Below are positions 1-7,943 of a DNA stretch of 46,228 bases, in pieces. Under the pieces are notes generated by a model. It ran no database searches and was not told where the DNA came from. It was given only the letters and a program-made list of their open reading frames with translations. How positions within the stretch are numbered: the stretch's first letter is position 1; each line of letters opens with the position of its first letter. The position numbers and the translations under genes were made by a program. This DNA comes from Mycobacterium asiaticum (GTDB taxonomy: Bacteria > Actinomycetota > Actinomycetes > Mycobacteriales > Mycobacteriaceae), in assembly GCF_001668675.1 (NCBI RefSeq), contig NZ_LZKQ01000279.1, forward strand, positions 1 through 46,228, read 5' to 3'.

Positions 1-720
1 CGCCGGGTCCGCGAGGTCCTGACCGAAGGCCCAGCGGCCGGTGCTGCCGATCGGCAGGCCGTAGCCCTCCGGCGCGGACAGGCAGGCGGCGCCGGTCGCA
101 TCGGCGCCCTGGTAGGTAAACCGGGTGTGCGGGCCGAACTCGATGTCGAGTGGACCGAACAGGGCGGGGGTCTGCACCCCCGCGCAGATCAGCACCCTCT
201 CGGCCCGCAGCTGCGTTCCATCCCCGAGTGCGACCGCGCCGTCGTCGGCGACCGACCGGACGTCGGCGCGCCGGATGTCCGCGCGCTGGGCCAGCGCGGT
301 CAACGCGCGACGGATGCGCAGGCTGCCGCCGAGCGGGTCGAAAATGCCGGTCTCCCAGGGCACGTCGACAAAGGGTAGGCGTGCCGCGATTCCTCCACGG
401 TCGAGCCGCCGGAACTCGGCGCCGGCGTCGCGCATGGCGGCGGCGACAGCGTCGACAGCACCAGCGGAAATGAAACCCTCGGAGCCCAGTAGCCGTCCGG
501 CGCCGAAAATCGACTCCCAGCCCTGCCAACCAATACGGGCGTGCAGCGCAAGCCGACACAACTCCGGGCGTTGGTGTGCAATGCGGAAGATCCGCGCCAG
601 CCCGACCGACTGTTCGGCGAACGGCTCGCCACGCTCGATCACCAGCGCGCGCTCGCCGCGCCGGGACAGTGCGTAGGCGGCCGCCAGCCCCGAGATGCCG
701 GCGCCGACGATGACGATCAT
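1..720 (-). CDS. FAD-dependent oxidoreductase, DAO/sarcosine-oxidase-like (partial)
   Basis: Reading the minus strand from 720 to the window edge gives about 240 codons without a stop, so this is a real gene cut by the window end. The N-terminus is a textbook Rossmann dinucleotide-binding segment (IVIVGAGISGLAAAYALSRRG), followed by an acidic strand end (VIERGE) as in DAO-family flavoenzymes that oxidise amines or amino acids. Later segments (LPFVDVPWETGIFDPLGGSL; RVLICAGVQTPALF) fit the sarcosine oxidase/MSOX-like fold. The likely reaction is FAD-dependent oxidation of a small amine; the substrate is not deducible. The start could be ATG at 720 or an in-frame GTG at 732 lying directly after the stop of the upstream acetyltransferase gene, which suggests co-transcription. 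The C-terminus is missing. Confidence 0.8.
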   Translation of the reverse strand, partial: MIVIVGAGISGLAAAYALSRRGERALVIERGEPFAEQSVGLARIFRIAHQRPELCRLALHARIGWQGWESIFGAGRLLGSEGFISAGAVDAVAAAMRDAGAEFRRLDRGGIAARLPFVDVPWETGIFDPLGGSLRIRRALTALAQRADIRRADVRSVADDGAVALGDGTQLRAERVLICAGVQTPALFGPLDIEFGPHTRFTYQGADATGAACLSAPEGYGLPIGSTGRWAFGQDLADPA

Positions 721-732
721 GCTCAGCAGCAC

Positions 733-1947
733 TCAGAAGTAGAAGCCGGCGTAGGGAGCGACGGGCACCGCGAACAACTCGTCGGCGATCGTCAGCGCTG
801 CGGGATCGTCGGCCCGCGCCAGCCCGGCCAGAGCGAGACCGCGCCACGTCGCACCGCCGAGCAGGACCGCGCCCAGACCGTCGACGTCAACCTGCACGTC
901 CGGCGAGCGATCGGTAAGCGAAGCGCCGTCGCCGCTGATCGCGAAGACTCCCGAGTTACCCTGCAACAGCGCATCATTGACCGCCAGGGTGAATGAACCG
1001 GCACCGGAGTAGCGGCGCGCGGCGAGCGCGTTCGGTACATCGATGATGCGCAACCACGTCTCGTCGTGGACCGCGGTAACCTTGGCGGCGCGCCGATCCG
1101 CCAGCAGCGACGGCAGCGGGTCGTCGACGGGCAGCATCCAGAACACCACGCGGTCGACCAGATCCAAACCCAGCAGGAAACGGAGCAAACCGAGGTACGC
1201 GTCGGTGGTGGGGGCGAAGAAGTCCTCCACCACGATGGTGCGCTGGTCGCTGACGAACCACCGTTCGGTGTCGATGGGACGGTAGCGGGCGAAGCCCGAC
1301 TCCGATCCGGGTTCGCCGTGCACCGCGATATACAAAGGGCCAGGCCCGGATTCACTGCGCAATCGGAGGCTTTGCCACCACACCGGGGGGCGGTCGATGG
1401 TGCCCGGCCGGGCCGGGCGGTGCGCGGAATAGATGCGTGGCAACACGTCCCATGCCTGCGTCACGTCGAGCAACCGCACCGGCCCACCCGGCCCAACGCC
1501 TGGCCGGAACGCCGCCCGCGCCGTCTGCACCTCCACGCTCTGCGTGGAACTGGCCACCCCGTAGCCGTAACGCCCGTAGATCGTCGCCTCCGAGGCCCGC
1601 AATGTCGCGACCACCTCACCGCGGGCGGCGAAGTCGCGCAATTGATGTCCGACCAGACCGCTGGCAATGCCTCGCCGGGTGTAGGACGGCAGGACCCCGA
1701 TGTGCGTCACGGCGGCATGGCCCACGACCTCACCGCCGGGCAGGGTCAGTGTGCTGGTCACCGCGTCGGCGGTGCCGACCAGGCGGTCATCGACGAACGC
1801 GCCGATGGTCCGGCCGGGCTCGAGCATGGTGGCGATCTGACCGGGCGCCAGGTCCAGCGGCGGGAATCCGACCATGGCGGTGCGGAACACGTTCGACGCG
1901 GCCAGCAGATCTGCTTCGCCGTCGAGCACGCGGATGTCGGTGGTCAC
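733..1947 (-). CDS. eis: Eis-family GNAT N-acetyltransferase
   Basis: The 404-residue product has the Eis architecture: an N-terminal GNAT domain, a second GNAT-like domain and a C-terminal sterol-carrier-like domain. Visible marks are the acetyl-CoA pyrophosphate loop (VLPSYTRRGIASGL, about residues 86-99), the YGRYGYG segment that carries the general-acid tyrosine in Eis, and the C-terminal FYF whose carboxylate serves as catalytic base in the family. Mycobacterial Eis enzymes acetylate amines of aminoglycosides and other substrates; the natural substrate here is unknown. It starts at GTG 1947. The downstream flavin oxidoreductase begins within a few bases of its stop, so the two are probably one transcript. 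Confidence 0.88.
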   Translation of the reverse strand: MTTDIRVLDGEADLLAASNVFRTAMVGFPPLDLAPGQIATMLEPGRTIGAFVDDRLVGTADAVTSTLTLPGGEVVGHAAVTHIGVLPSYTRRGIASGLVGHQLRDFAARGEVVATLRASEATIYGRYGYGVASSTQSVEVQTARAAFRPGVGPGGPVRLLDVTQAWDVLPRIYSAHRPARPGTIDRPPVWWQSLRLRSESGPGPLYIAVHGEPGSESGFARYRPIDTERWFVSDQRTIVVEDFFAPTTDAYLGLLRFLLGLDLVDRVVFWMLPVDDPLPSLLADRRAAKVTAVHDETWLRIIDVPNALAARRYSGAGSFTLAVNDALLQGNSGVFAISGDGASLTDRSPDVQVDVDGLGAVLLGGATWRGLALAGLARADDPAALTIADELFAVPVAPYAGFYF

Positions 1948-2119
1948 CCCACTCTTCTTACGCCATGGCGCGGATCAGTCGCCGCCGGCACGTTAGACCG
2001 CCGAGCCGGTGGGTACACGTTGAGTGAACGGTTGTTCGCAGATCATCCGCGCAGCCCGGTAGTCCCTGCGGGCAGCCGCTCTGTCACTGTACGAACGCGC
2101 CAAGAGTGCTCAGCGGGCG

Positions 2120-2126
2120 GGAGGAA
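2120..2126 (+). promoter_or_regulatory. Ribosome binding site of the PF10118 hydrolase
   Basis: GGAGGAA lies 6 nt before ATG 2133 and decides this start over the in-frame ATG at 2106, which has no comparable Shine-Dalgarno sequence. Confidence 0.75.
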
Positions 2127-2132
2127 TCACGT

Positions 2133-3038
2133 ATGCCAGAAGTGGCACTTCATCACGACGGACACCCGAAATTCCGACGGATGGTTCGCTTCGACTGGTC
2201 GGGGACGCCTCTGCATTGGGTCCCCGATGACCCGTTTTCCACACACATGATCAACGTCCTGCATCTGTTGTTGCCCGAGGGTGAGCGCCACTTCATCAAG
2301 GCGGTACTCGAGGCCTCGTCGCTGGTCGACGATCCGGAGTTGGAGGCGGCCATCAAACCGTTCATCCAGCAGGAATCCTGGCATGCGTGGGCGCACCAAG
2401 TGGTGCTTGACCATCTGGCCGAACAGGGTATTGACACCAAGCCGTACACCGAGCGACTGGGTAAGACGTTGTCGTTGAGCCTCGGTGATCCGCCCAAGTA
2501 CTTCCCACCGCCGCTGCGCCGCTGGTGGCTGTACCGGCGTCTGGCGGATGTGGCCGCACTCGAACACTTCACCGCGATGTTGGGCGAGTGGGTGCTGACC
2601 AACCGGGGACTGGACTACGCCCGCGCCGACCCGATGATGCTGGATCTGCTGCGCTGGCACGGCGCGGAGGAAGTCGAGCATCGCTCCCTGGTGTTCGACG
2701 TGTACCAGCACGTCTGTGGGAGCTACGTCATCCGCGCTTTCTCCATGTTCATGACCGCACCGCTGTTCATCGGCTGGTGGATCGCCGGAGCCAAGTACCT
2801 GATGAACCACGACCCGACCATCGATCAGAAATGGCGATGGCGCGACTGGATGCGGGCGGCCCGGCAATACCGGCTTCCGAGCCCGTGGAAGCTGTTGGTG
2901 ACATCGCCGGTGCGGTACATGCGGCCCAGCCATCACCCCAGCGGCGAGGCGGACACGCAGATGGCGATCGACTACCTGAACTATTCGCCGGTGGCCAAGG
3001 CCGCTCGCGAGCGCGCACAAAAGGCGGCGCTGCGATGA
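2133..3038 (+). CDS. PF10118-type predicted metal-dependent hydrolase
   Basis: The 301-residue protein matches the predicted metal-dependent hydrolase family (PF10118/COG3687). It is mainly helical and carries the family's scattered His/Glu residues: ESWHAWAH near residue 85, ALEHFTAMLGEW near 140, and EEVEHRSLVFDVY near 180. These look like a ferritin-like diiron site, so an oxygenase or desaturase-like role is at least as plausible as hydrolysis. A hydrophobic stretch (FSMFMTAPLFIGWWIAGA) may associate with the membrane. It is the first gene of a tight operon, overlapping the ferredoxin gene by ATGA, with a flavin reductase next. That pairing supports a redox-driven metalloenzyme, but the reaction is unknown. 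Confidence 0.85.
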   Translation: MPEVALHHDGHPKFRRMVRFDWSGTPLHWVPDDPFSTHMINVLHLLLPEGERHFIKAVLEASSLVDDPELEAAIKPFIQQESWHAWAHQVVLDHLAEQGIDTKPYTERLGKTLSLSLGDPPKYFPPPLRRWWLYRRLADVAALEHFTAMLGEWVLTNRGLDYARADPMMLDLLRWHGAEEVEHRSLVFDVYQHVCGSYVIRAFSMFMTAPLFIGWWIAGAKYLMNHDPTIDQKWRWRDWMRAARQYRLPSPWKLLVTSPVRYMRPSHHPSGEADTQMAIDYLNYSPVAKAARERAQKAALR

Positions 3039-3223
3039 AGGTTTCAGTGGATCTGGACACGTGTGACGGCAACGGCGTGTGCATGAGCATCTGCCACGAG
3101 GTGTTCGAGGTGGCCGAGGACGGCCTCCATGTCCTGCAGGAGGAACCGGGCGAAGAATTCCGTCAGCAGTTGAAGGGCGCCGAAGTGTCCTGCCCGACCC
3201 AGGCGATCACGGTAAGGGACTGA
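3035..3223 (+). CDS. Small [3Fe-4S]-type ferredoxin
   Basis: This 62-residue protein has the mycobacterial single-cluster ferredoxin pattern: Cys10, Cys16, Cys20 and a late Cys-Pro (SCPTQAI, Cys about 53). The residue between the first two ligands, where a fourth cysteine would sit, is Asn13 in CDGNGVC, as in actinobacterial [3Fe-4S] ferredoxins with a variable residue there. It would shuttle single electrons from a flavoprotein reductase to an oxygenase. ATG 3035 overlaps the stop of the upstream hydrolase gene, and the reductase starts 3 nt downstream, so reductase, ferredoxin and the putative diiron protein form a complete electron-transfer unit. No P450 is present in this operon. Confidence 0.88.
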   Translation: MKVSVDLDTCDGNGVCMSICHEVFEVAEDGLHVLQEEPGEEFRQQLKGAEVSCPTQAITVRD

Positions 3224-3226
3224 ACG

Positions 3227-4429
3227 ATGCCGACGTCCCTCAAACAAGTGGTTGTCGTCGGTGCGGGGATTGCCGGGACGCGCGCCGCCGAGACGCTGCG
3301 GCAGGACGGCTACGACGGCGAGCTCACGATCGTGGGTGCGGAACGCTGCGCGCCCTATCATCGTCCGCCGCTATCGAAAAAGTTGCTCAGTGGGAAGGTG
3401 CACCGCGCCGGCATCGACCTGGCGCCGCAGTTCGAGATGGAAGCACGGGTCCTACGCGGCGCGTCGGCACTCGGGTTGGACATGTCGGCCCGAACCCTGC
3501 GGGTCCGCGACGGCGACGACGAATTCCCTTTGCAATTTGACGGTTTGGTGATCGCCAGCGGCGCGGTTCCGCGTGAGTGGCCGAACGGGCCAGTGCCGGA
3601 CGGCGTGATGTTGCTTCGCACGGTCGACGACTGCCTGGCAATTCGCGAGCGACTGAGCTCGCGGCCCCGGGTCGTCGTGGTCGGAGGGGGATTCATCGGT
3701 GCCGAGGTCGCCGCAACCTGCCGGGAGATCGGGCTCGAGGTGGTGCTGATCGAGCGATCCGCCAATCCGTTGCTCGCCGCGCTGGGCGGGGAGTTGGCGC
3801 CGCACTGGGCCGACCTGCACCGCCAGCATGGCGTCGATCTGCGGGTCGATGTCGGCGTCGACGAGTTCGTCGGCAACGGCCATGTGGAGGCCGTCCGCCT
3901 CACCGACGGCTCGCAGGTGCCTGCCGATCTCGTCGTCATCGGCTTGGGTGTCACGCCGGCGACGGACTGGCTCGAGGGTTCCGGACTGCGGGTGGACGAC
4001 GGAGTGGTCTGCGATGCGACGGGCACGGTCGAAGGAGGTACCGACGTCGTGGCCGCCGGTGACGTGGCGTCCTGGTGGCACCCGCTGTACGGGCGCCAGC
4101 TACGTATCGAGCACTGGGATCATGCCGGCCGTCAGGGCGCGGCCGCAGCCCGGACGCTGTTGGCGGGTCACGATCGCGCGTCGGAGTATCGCGAAGTACC
4201 CTATTTCTGGTCGGACCAGTATGACGTCAAGGTCCAGATGCTGGGCGTCCCAACCGATTACGACGCGACGAAAATCCTCGAGGGGGATCCCGCGACATGG
4301 GAATTCGTCGCTGCCTATGGCCGCGACGGTCATACAACGGCGGTGCTGGGCACGGTACCGGGGCGCGTGGACGCCTATCGGGATATCGTCCGGACTCAAG
4401 CGGAATTCCCGCCCAGTCCAGCGGATTAG
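3227..4429 (+). CDS. FAD/NAD(P)H-dependent ferredoxin reductase
   Basis: The 400-residue flavoprotein has the putidaredoxin/rhodocoxin reductase fold. An FAD-binding GAGIAGTRAAETLR motif lies near residue 12, YHRPPLSK follows as in this family, a second Rossmann motif for NAD(P)H (VVVVGGGFIGAEVAATCR) lies near residue 148, and the second FAD contact is DVVAAGDVASW near residue 275. It would move electrons from NAD(P)H to the adjacent [3Fe-4S] ferredoxin. The gene is third in the operon and starts 3 nt after the ferredoxin stop. It converges with the flavin hydroxylase gene, whose stop begins 3 nt away. Confidence 0.92.
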   Translation: MPTSLKQVVVVGAGIAGTRAAETLRQDGYDGELTIVGAERCAPYHRPPLSKKLLSGKVHRAGIDLAPQFEMEARVLRGASALGLDMSARTLRVRDGDDEFPLQFDGLVIASGAVPREWPNGPVPDGVMLLRTVDDCLAIRERLSSRPRVVVVGGGFIGAEVAATCREIGLEVVLIERSANPLLAALGGELAPHWADLHRQHGVDLRVDVGVDEFVGNGHVEAVRLTDGSQVPADLVVIGLGVTPATDWLEGSGLRVDDGVVCDATGTVEGGTDVVAAGDVASWWHPLYGRQLRIEHWDHAGRQGAAAARTLLAGHDRASEYREVPYFWSDQYDVKVQMLGVPTDYDATKILEGDPATWEFVAAYGRDGHTTAVLGTVPGRVDAYRDIVRTQAEFPPSPAD

Positions 4430-4432
4430 CGG

Positions 4433-5905
4433 TCAGGGCACGGCTTGCAGGCCGGCGCCATGAACGCGCCCGGCTCCCGTCCACCGGGTCAGCGCCGCGG
4501 ACCACCCGGTCCGATCGGCCGACTTCCCGGCCCAGGCGATGTAGCCGTCCGGTCGCACCAGCACGGCCGGACCGTCATCACAGCGTTCGGCCTGGTGCAG
4601 GTCGACGGCATCGGCAGCGGCGGCGCCCTGTTCGCGGACCAACACGAAACCGGGCAGGATCCGCTGCAACTCGGTGAGCCGTCCCTGGGTGAGCGCGATC
4701 TGGGTGGCGCGGGTACCCACCAGCGGGTGGTCGTCGCGGCGGCGGCCGTACCGCAATGTTGTTCCGGCAAAGCTGCCTGCGACCGTGTCGCGCACCCGGG
4801 CGACGCGAAGCAGCCTCGGTGCCAGCAGGTTTCGCAGCGCTCGCCCCACGCGGGGATGCAGTGTCACGCCGCGGGCCAGCATGCCGGACTGGAACAGCAC
4901 CCGTTTGGCGATCGGGTACCGCTCGTCGTGATAGGTGTCGAGCACTCCGGTATCCGCACCGCCGAGTACGGCGTCGATCTTCCACGCCAGGTTCGCCGCA
5001 TCCTGGATGCCGGTGTTCATGCCCTGCCCGCCCATCGGCGAGTGCACGTGGGCGGCGTCACCGGCCAGGAAAACACGACCGTGCCGATAGCGCGTGACTT
5101 GCCTTTCCTCACAATGGAATCGGGATTTCCACTGGATGTCCCGCACGGTCAGTTCGGCACCCATGGCCCGGTCGAGGATGGTGATGATCTCCTCGTCGGA
5201 GACAGGCTGGTCATCGGGCACCTGATAGCCGCGGTCCCAGGTCATGGCCCGGTACCACGAGCCCTGCGCGTCACGCCGCTGATACGGCGCCAGGAACGCG
5301 AACGAGTCTCGGGTGCTGCCGACCTTCAGTCCGTCGCCGGCGGGCGGGTGCGCCAGCTTGACATCAGCCAGCACGATCGAGGACAGCACCGTCTTGCCGG
5401 GAAAATCCGCGCCCAGCAAGGAGCGGACCGTGCTGTGCGCGCCGTCGGCCCCGATCAGATACTTTGCGCGCCAACGTCTCCCGCCAGCCGTGCGGACAGT
5501 GACCCCGGTGGAATCCTGTTCCAGTCCGGTGACCTCGATGCCGCGGCGGATTCTGGCGCCCTGCGCGACGGCGTACTCGCGCAGTGCCGCGTCGACGTTG
5601 GTCTGTGGGGTGACCGCCACGAACCGGTAGGGCGAGTCGAGTCGGGTGAGATCGATGCGGGCGCCGCCGAAGATCGTGACGCCGGGCGCCCGATGTGCCC
5701 GGGTCAGCACGTCCTCGGCCAGCCCGCGGGCGTCGAGCACCTCCAGAGTGCGGGCCATGGTGGCAAACGCCCGGCTGGCCGGGTTGACGGTGGGCCAGCG
5801 CTCCAGCACGGTGACCGACCGGCCGGCCCGCGCCAGGTCGCCGGCCGCGGTGAGGCCGGTGGGCCCGGCGCCCACGACGAGGACATCGACGTCATAGCCG
5901 CTCAT
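4433..5905 (-). CDS. FAD-dependent aromatic hydroxylase (PheA/TfdB-like)
   Basis: This 490-residue class A flavin monooxygenase has the GxGxxG motif (VVGAGPTGLTAAGDLARAG) at the N-terminus, the internal DG motif (YLIGADGAHSTVRSLLG) and the GD motif (RVFLAGDAAHVHSPMGGQGM). Together these define the PheA/TfdB/MhpA group of NAD(P)H-dependent aromatic ring hydroxylases. A longer reading from 5935 is possible, but ATG 5905 (MSGYDVD) overlaps the stop of the preceding gene by ATGA and puts the Rossmann strand at the usual distance. It is co-transcribed with the small unknown protein and presumably repressed by the divergent TetR protein. The substrate is not deducible; polyketide or phenolic compounds are typical. 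Confidence 0.88.
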   Translation of the reverse strand: MSGYDVDVLVVGAGPTGLTAAGDLARAGRSVTVLERWPTVNPASRAFATMARTLEVLDARGLAEDVLTRAHRAPGVTIFGGARIDLTRLDSPYRFVAVTPQTNVDAALREYAVAQGARIRRGIEVTGLEQDSTGVTVRTAGGRRWRAKYLIGADGAHSTVRSLLGADFPGKTVLSSIVLADVKLAHPPAGDGLKVGSTRDSFAFLAPYQRRDAQGSWYRAMTWDRGYQVPDDQPVSDEEIITILDRAMGAELTVRDIQWKSRFHCEERQVTRYRHGRVFLAGDAAHVHSPMGGQGMNTGIQDAANLAWKIDAVLGGADTGVLDTYHDERYPIAKRVLFQSGMLARGVTLHPRVGRALRNLLAPRLLRVARVRDTVAGSFAGTTLRYGRRRDDHPLVGTRATQIALTQGRLTELQRILPGFVLVREQGAAAADAVDLHQAERCDDGPAVLVRPDGYIAWAGKSADRTGWSAALTRWTGAGRVHGAGLQAVP

Positions 5906-6309
5906 TTCGCCACCGCCTCGGGGTGCGGGTACCAACGGCGGATGTCGTCGGGCGTGGACTGGGCGGCGTAATTGAACACGAAGCGGCAGTGGGGTTGTGC
6001 AATGTGCGCGGCATTGACGATCGCCTCGAAGAGCAGGGTGTTGCTTGCGACCAGCCGCACGCCGGCCCCGATCAGCACCGCGTCGTAGGACTTGGCTCGC
6101 AGCCAGTGGCGGGCCTTGGCGGCGCCCGCCTCACCGAAGTCGATCAGGCAGTTGTCGACCTGGTAGCCCGCCGCGCGCAACGCCGCGACGTTGTCGTCAT
6201 TGGCGGCGCGCAGCTTCTCCCGGGTAAGGGCTGGGAACTGGGCGAACTCCGGCGCTGAGCAGTCGATCACGTCGGGGTCGAGACCTATCTGAATGGCGGT
6301 TACGGCCAT
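5902..6309 (-). CDS. Small alpha/beta protein of unknown function
   Basis: I do not recognise a named family. The 135-residue protein alternates strands and helices: AVTAIQIGLDP, AALRAAGYQVDNCLIDFGE, SYDAVLIGAGVRL, then a helix and CRFVFNYA. It looks like a small flavodoxin- or receiver-like Rossmann fold without an obvious catalytic signature. ATG 6309 is chosen because GGAGG lies 6 nt upstream; an earlier in-frame start at 6330 would sit inside the operator. It is the first gene of the TetR-controlled operon and overlaps the flavin hydroxylase start by ATGA, so it may assist or sense substrate for that enzyme. This is inference from position only. Confidence 0.75.
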   Translation of the reverse strand: MAVTAIQIGLDPDVIDCSAPEFAQFPALTREKLRAANDDNVAALRAAGYQVDNCLIDFGEAGAAKARHWLRAKSYDAVLIGAGVRLVASNTLLFEAIVNAAHIAQPHCRFVFNYAAQSTPDDIRRWYPHPEAVAK

Positions 6310-6322
6310 GAGAACCTCCAAA

Positions 6323-6338
6323 TTCAACAACTGTTGAA
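6323..6338. promoter_or_regulatory. TetR operator, site 1
   Basis: TTCAACAACTGTTGAA is a 7-bp inverted repeat around a 2-nt centre (TTCAACA-AC-TGTTGAA). It lies 14 nt upstream of the small-protein gene and is repeated, in reverse-complement form, about 30 bp downstream next to the tetR start. The pair is the likely binding site of the adjacent TetR protein. Confidence 0.75.
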
Positions 6339-6367
6339 GTCAACGGTAAACCTCGGGTCTGGTCGTG

Positions 6368-6381
6368 TCAACAGTTGTTGA
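6368..6381. promoter_or_regulatory. TetR operator, site 2
   Basis: TCAACAGTTGTTGA is the exact reverse complement of the core of site 1 (6324-6337). It sits 14 nt before the tetR ATG, where bound repressor would block the regulator's own transcription. Two identical operators in a divergent promoter are typical of autoregulated TetR proteins. Confidence 0.75.
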
Positions 6382-6395
6382 ATACACTGCTGGGC

Positions 6396-6965
6396 ATGCC
6401 TTTGAAGCCCCGCGAAAAGCGCGATGGACAAACAACGCGAGCGGCCATCCTGGCGACGGCGCGCTCGCAATTCGCAAACCATGGCTTCGAACGCACCACC
6501 ATTCGTTCGATCGCGGCCGCGGCCGGTGTGGACCCGGCACTGGTCATGCACTACTTCGGGAGCAAGGCCGAATTATTCGCGGCCGCTTCACGATTCGAAA
6601 TCACCTTCCCGGACCTCAGTGCGGTTCCGCCCGATCGGCTCGTCGAGGTGTTGCTGCCGATGTTCGTCTCGGTCTGGGGATCCGACGGACCGTTTCTGCC
6701 GCTGTTGCGCGCGGCCGCGACCAATCGCGCCGCCGCGGACGCCATGCTCGAGGTGTTCGTCGACCGGGTGGCGCCGGCTTTGGCTGCCGCGGTACCGGAC
6801 CAACCCGCCGAGCGTGCCGCGCTGGTGGGATCCCAGGTGCTCGGGCTGGCAACGGCCCGCTACATCCTGCGGATCCCGGCGCTGACCGAGATGGACGACG
6901 CGACCCTCGCCGAATGGCTGCGTCCGGTGTTCGCGCGCTACCTGACCGGTCCGGTCAATTCGTGA
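6396..6965 (+). CDS. TetR-family transcriptional regulator
   Basis: The 189-residue protein has the TetR N-terminal helix-turn-helix: TRAAILATARSQFANHGFERTTIRSIAAAAGVDPALVMHYFGSK with its tail KAELFAAA, about residues 12-62. The C-terminal ligand domain ends near ARYILRIPALTEMDDATLAEWLRPVF and resembles the TetR_C_17 type. ATG 6396 is chosen over upstream TTG codons at 6375/6378, which lie inside the operator palindrome. It is divergent from the small protein/flavin hydroxylase operon, and the two operators between them support autorepression and repression of that operon, relieved by an aromatic or related ligand (inference). Confidence 0.9.
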   Translation: MPLKPREKRDGQTTRAAILATARSQFANHGFERTTIRSIAAAAGVDPALVMHYFGSKAELFAAASRFEITFPDLSAVPPDRLVEVLLPMFVSVWGSDGPFLPLLRAAATNRAAADAMLEVFVDRVAPALAAAVPDQPAERAALVGSQVLGLATARYILRIPALTEMDDATLAEWLRPVFARYLTGPVNS

Positions 6966-6968
6966 CGC

Positions 6969-7865
6969 CTATGTGATGCCTATGTGCTCGTGCACGCACT
7001 GGATGAAGGCATGGGTGGCCGCGGACCGCAGGCGGCTCGGCGGCGCCACCAGGTGAACCTCGCGCCGTAGGTCCGCGCCTCGCACGGGCAGCAGCACCAG
7101 CGTCGCGTTGACCTCGGCCCGGCTGCGGGCCACCGACTCGGGCAGCAACGCGACACCGAGCTGCTGGCAGACGAAGTGGATCACCTCGTCGACGCGGGTC
7201 ACCTCGAAGGCGACCCGGCGCCGGACGTCGGCGAACCCGCGGTCGGTCTCGCGACGCAGGCCGTAGCCCGGCGGGAAGTCGATGAACGGGAGTTCGGCCA
7301 ACTCCCGCAGCGACACCGACGGGCGGGCGGCCAGCCGATGTTCCTGCGGCAGCACGGCCACCAGCGACTCGGTGAACAGGTGCTCGAAGATGAGCTGGTC
7401 GCCGGACCGGGCGTCGTTGGAGCCGACGATCGCCGCGTCCAGGTTTCGGTCCCGGGTGGCCTGGACGAGCAGGTCGCTGCCGCCGCTGCGCAGCGTCACC
7501 GTGACGTCGGGGTAGCGGGCGTGGAAGGTCGCCATGAGCGCGGCGACGTCCAGACTCTCGGAGGGAATTTCCATCATCCCGACGCTAAGTCGGCCGGTCA
7601 CCATTCCCCGCAGCGCTTGGGCATCGATCGCGATCTGATCCACCCCGGCGATGACCTGTCGGACCAGCGGCAGCAGGGCCTCGCCGGCCGGCGTCAGCGA
7701 GACTGAGCGGGTGGTGCGATTGAAAACGGAAACGCCCAGCTCATCCTCGAGTTTGCGGACCTGCTGGCTCAGCGCCGACTGCACCACGAACAGGGTCTCC
7801 GCGGCGCGGGTGAAGCTGCGCGTCTCGGCCACCGCGAGGACGTAGCGAAGTTGCTGAAGGTTCAC
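6969..7865 (-). CDS. LysR-family transcriptional regulator
   Basis: The 298-residue protein has a canonical LysR winged helix at residues 1-60 (MNLQQLRYVLAVAETRSFTR, then LSQQVRKLEDELGVSVFNR and SVSLTPAG) and a periplasmic-binding-protein-like effector domain from about residue 90. It diverges from the DUF3604/ABC transporter operon with 78 bp between the starts, the usual arrangement for a LysR regulator acting on its neighbour. Its stop lies 3 nt from the tetR stop. Its last codons contain an 11-bp tandem duplication (6967-6988). Confidence 0.92.
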   Translation of the reverse strand: MNLQQLRYVLAVAETRSFTRAAETLFVVQSALSQQVRKLEDELGVSVFNRTTRSVSLTPAGEALLPLVRQVIAGVDQIAIDAQALRGMVTGRLSVGMMEIPSESLDVAALMATFHARYPDVTVTLRSGGSDLLVQATRDRNLDAAIVGSNDARSGDQLIFEHLFTESLVAVLPQEHRLAARPSVSLRELAELPFIDFPPGYGLRRETDRGFADVRRRVAFEVTRVDEVIHFVCQQLGVALLPESVARSRAEVNATLVLLPVRGADLRREVHLVAPPSRLRSAATHAFIQCVHEHIGIT

Positions 7866-7869
7866 GATC

Positions 7870-7896
7870 GATCACTTTCGATGATTGATCGGATCA
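7870..7896. promoter_or_regulatory. Putative LysR operator cluster
   Basis: The divergent promoter holds GATCA, 11 nt, TGATC (7870-7890) and an overlapping perfect palindrome TGATC-G-GATCA (7886-7896). The 5-bp arms with an 11-nt spacer match the T-N11-A geometry of LysR sites. They begin 5 bp upstream of the lysR start codon and so would also give autoregulation. Confidence 0.55.
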
Positions 7897-7943
7897 TATC
7901 TATGCGCTGGACGCCTAAGTGCCGGACGCACACAATAAGCGGC

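Noticed and set aside
2025..2038. LexA/SOS-box-like GAAC-N4-GTTC in the gap before the PF10118 gene
   Set aside because: Only the inner 4-bp arms match; the outer bases of the mycobacterial SOS consensus are absent on the left, and the genes have no evident repair role.
1066..2250. Long plus-strand frame across the acetyltransferase and hydrolase genes
   Set aside because: Low-complexity Arg/Gly/His composition, antisense to a well-supported Eis protein; a GC-rich shadow. The same applies to long frames at 4445-5971, 18733-20235 and 37997-39436.
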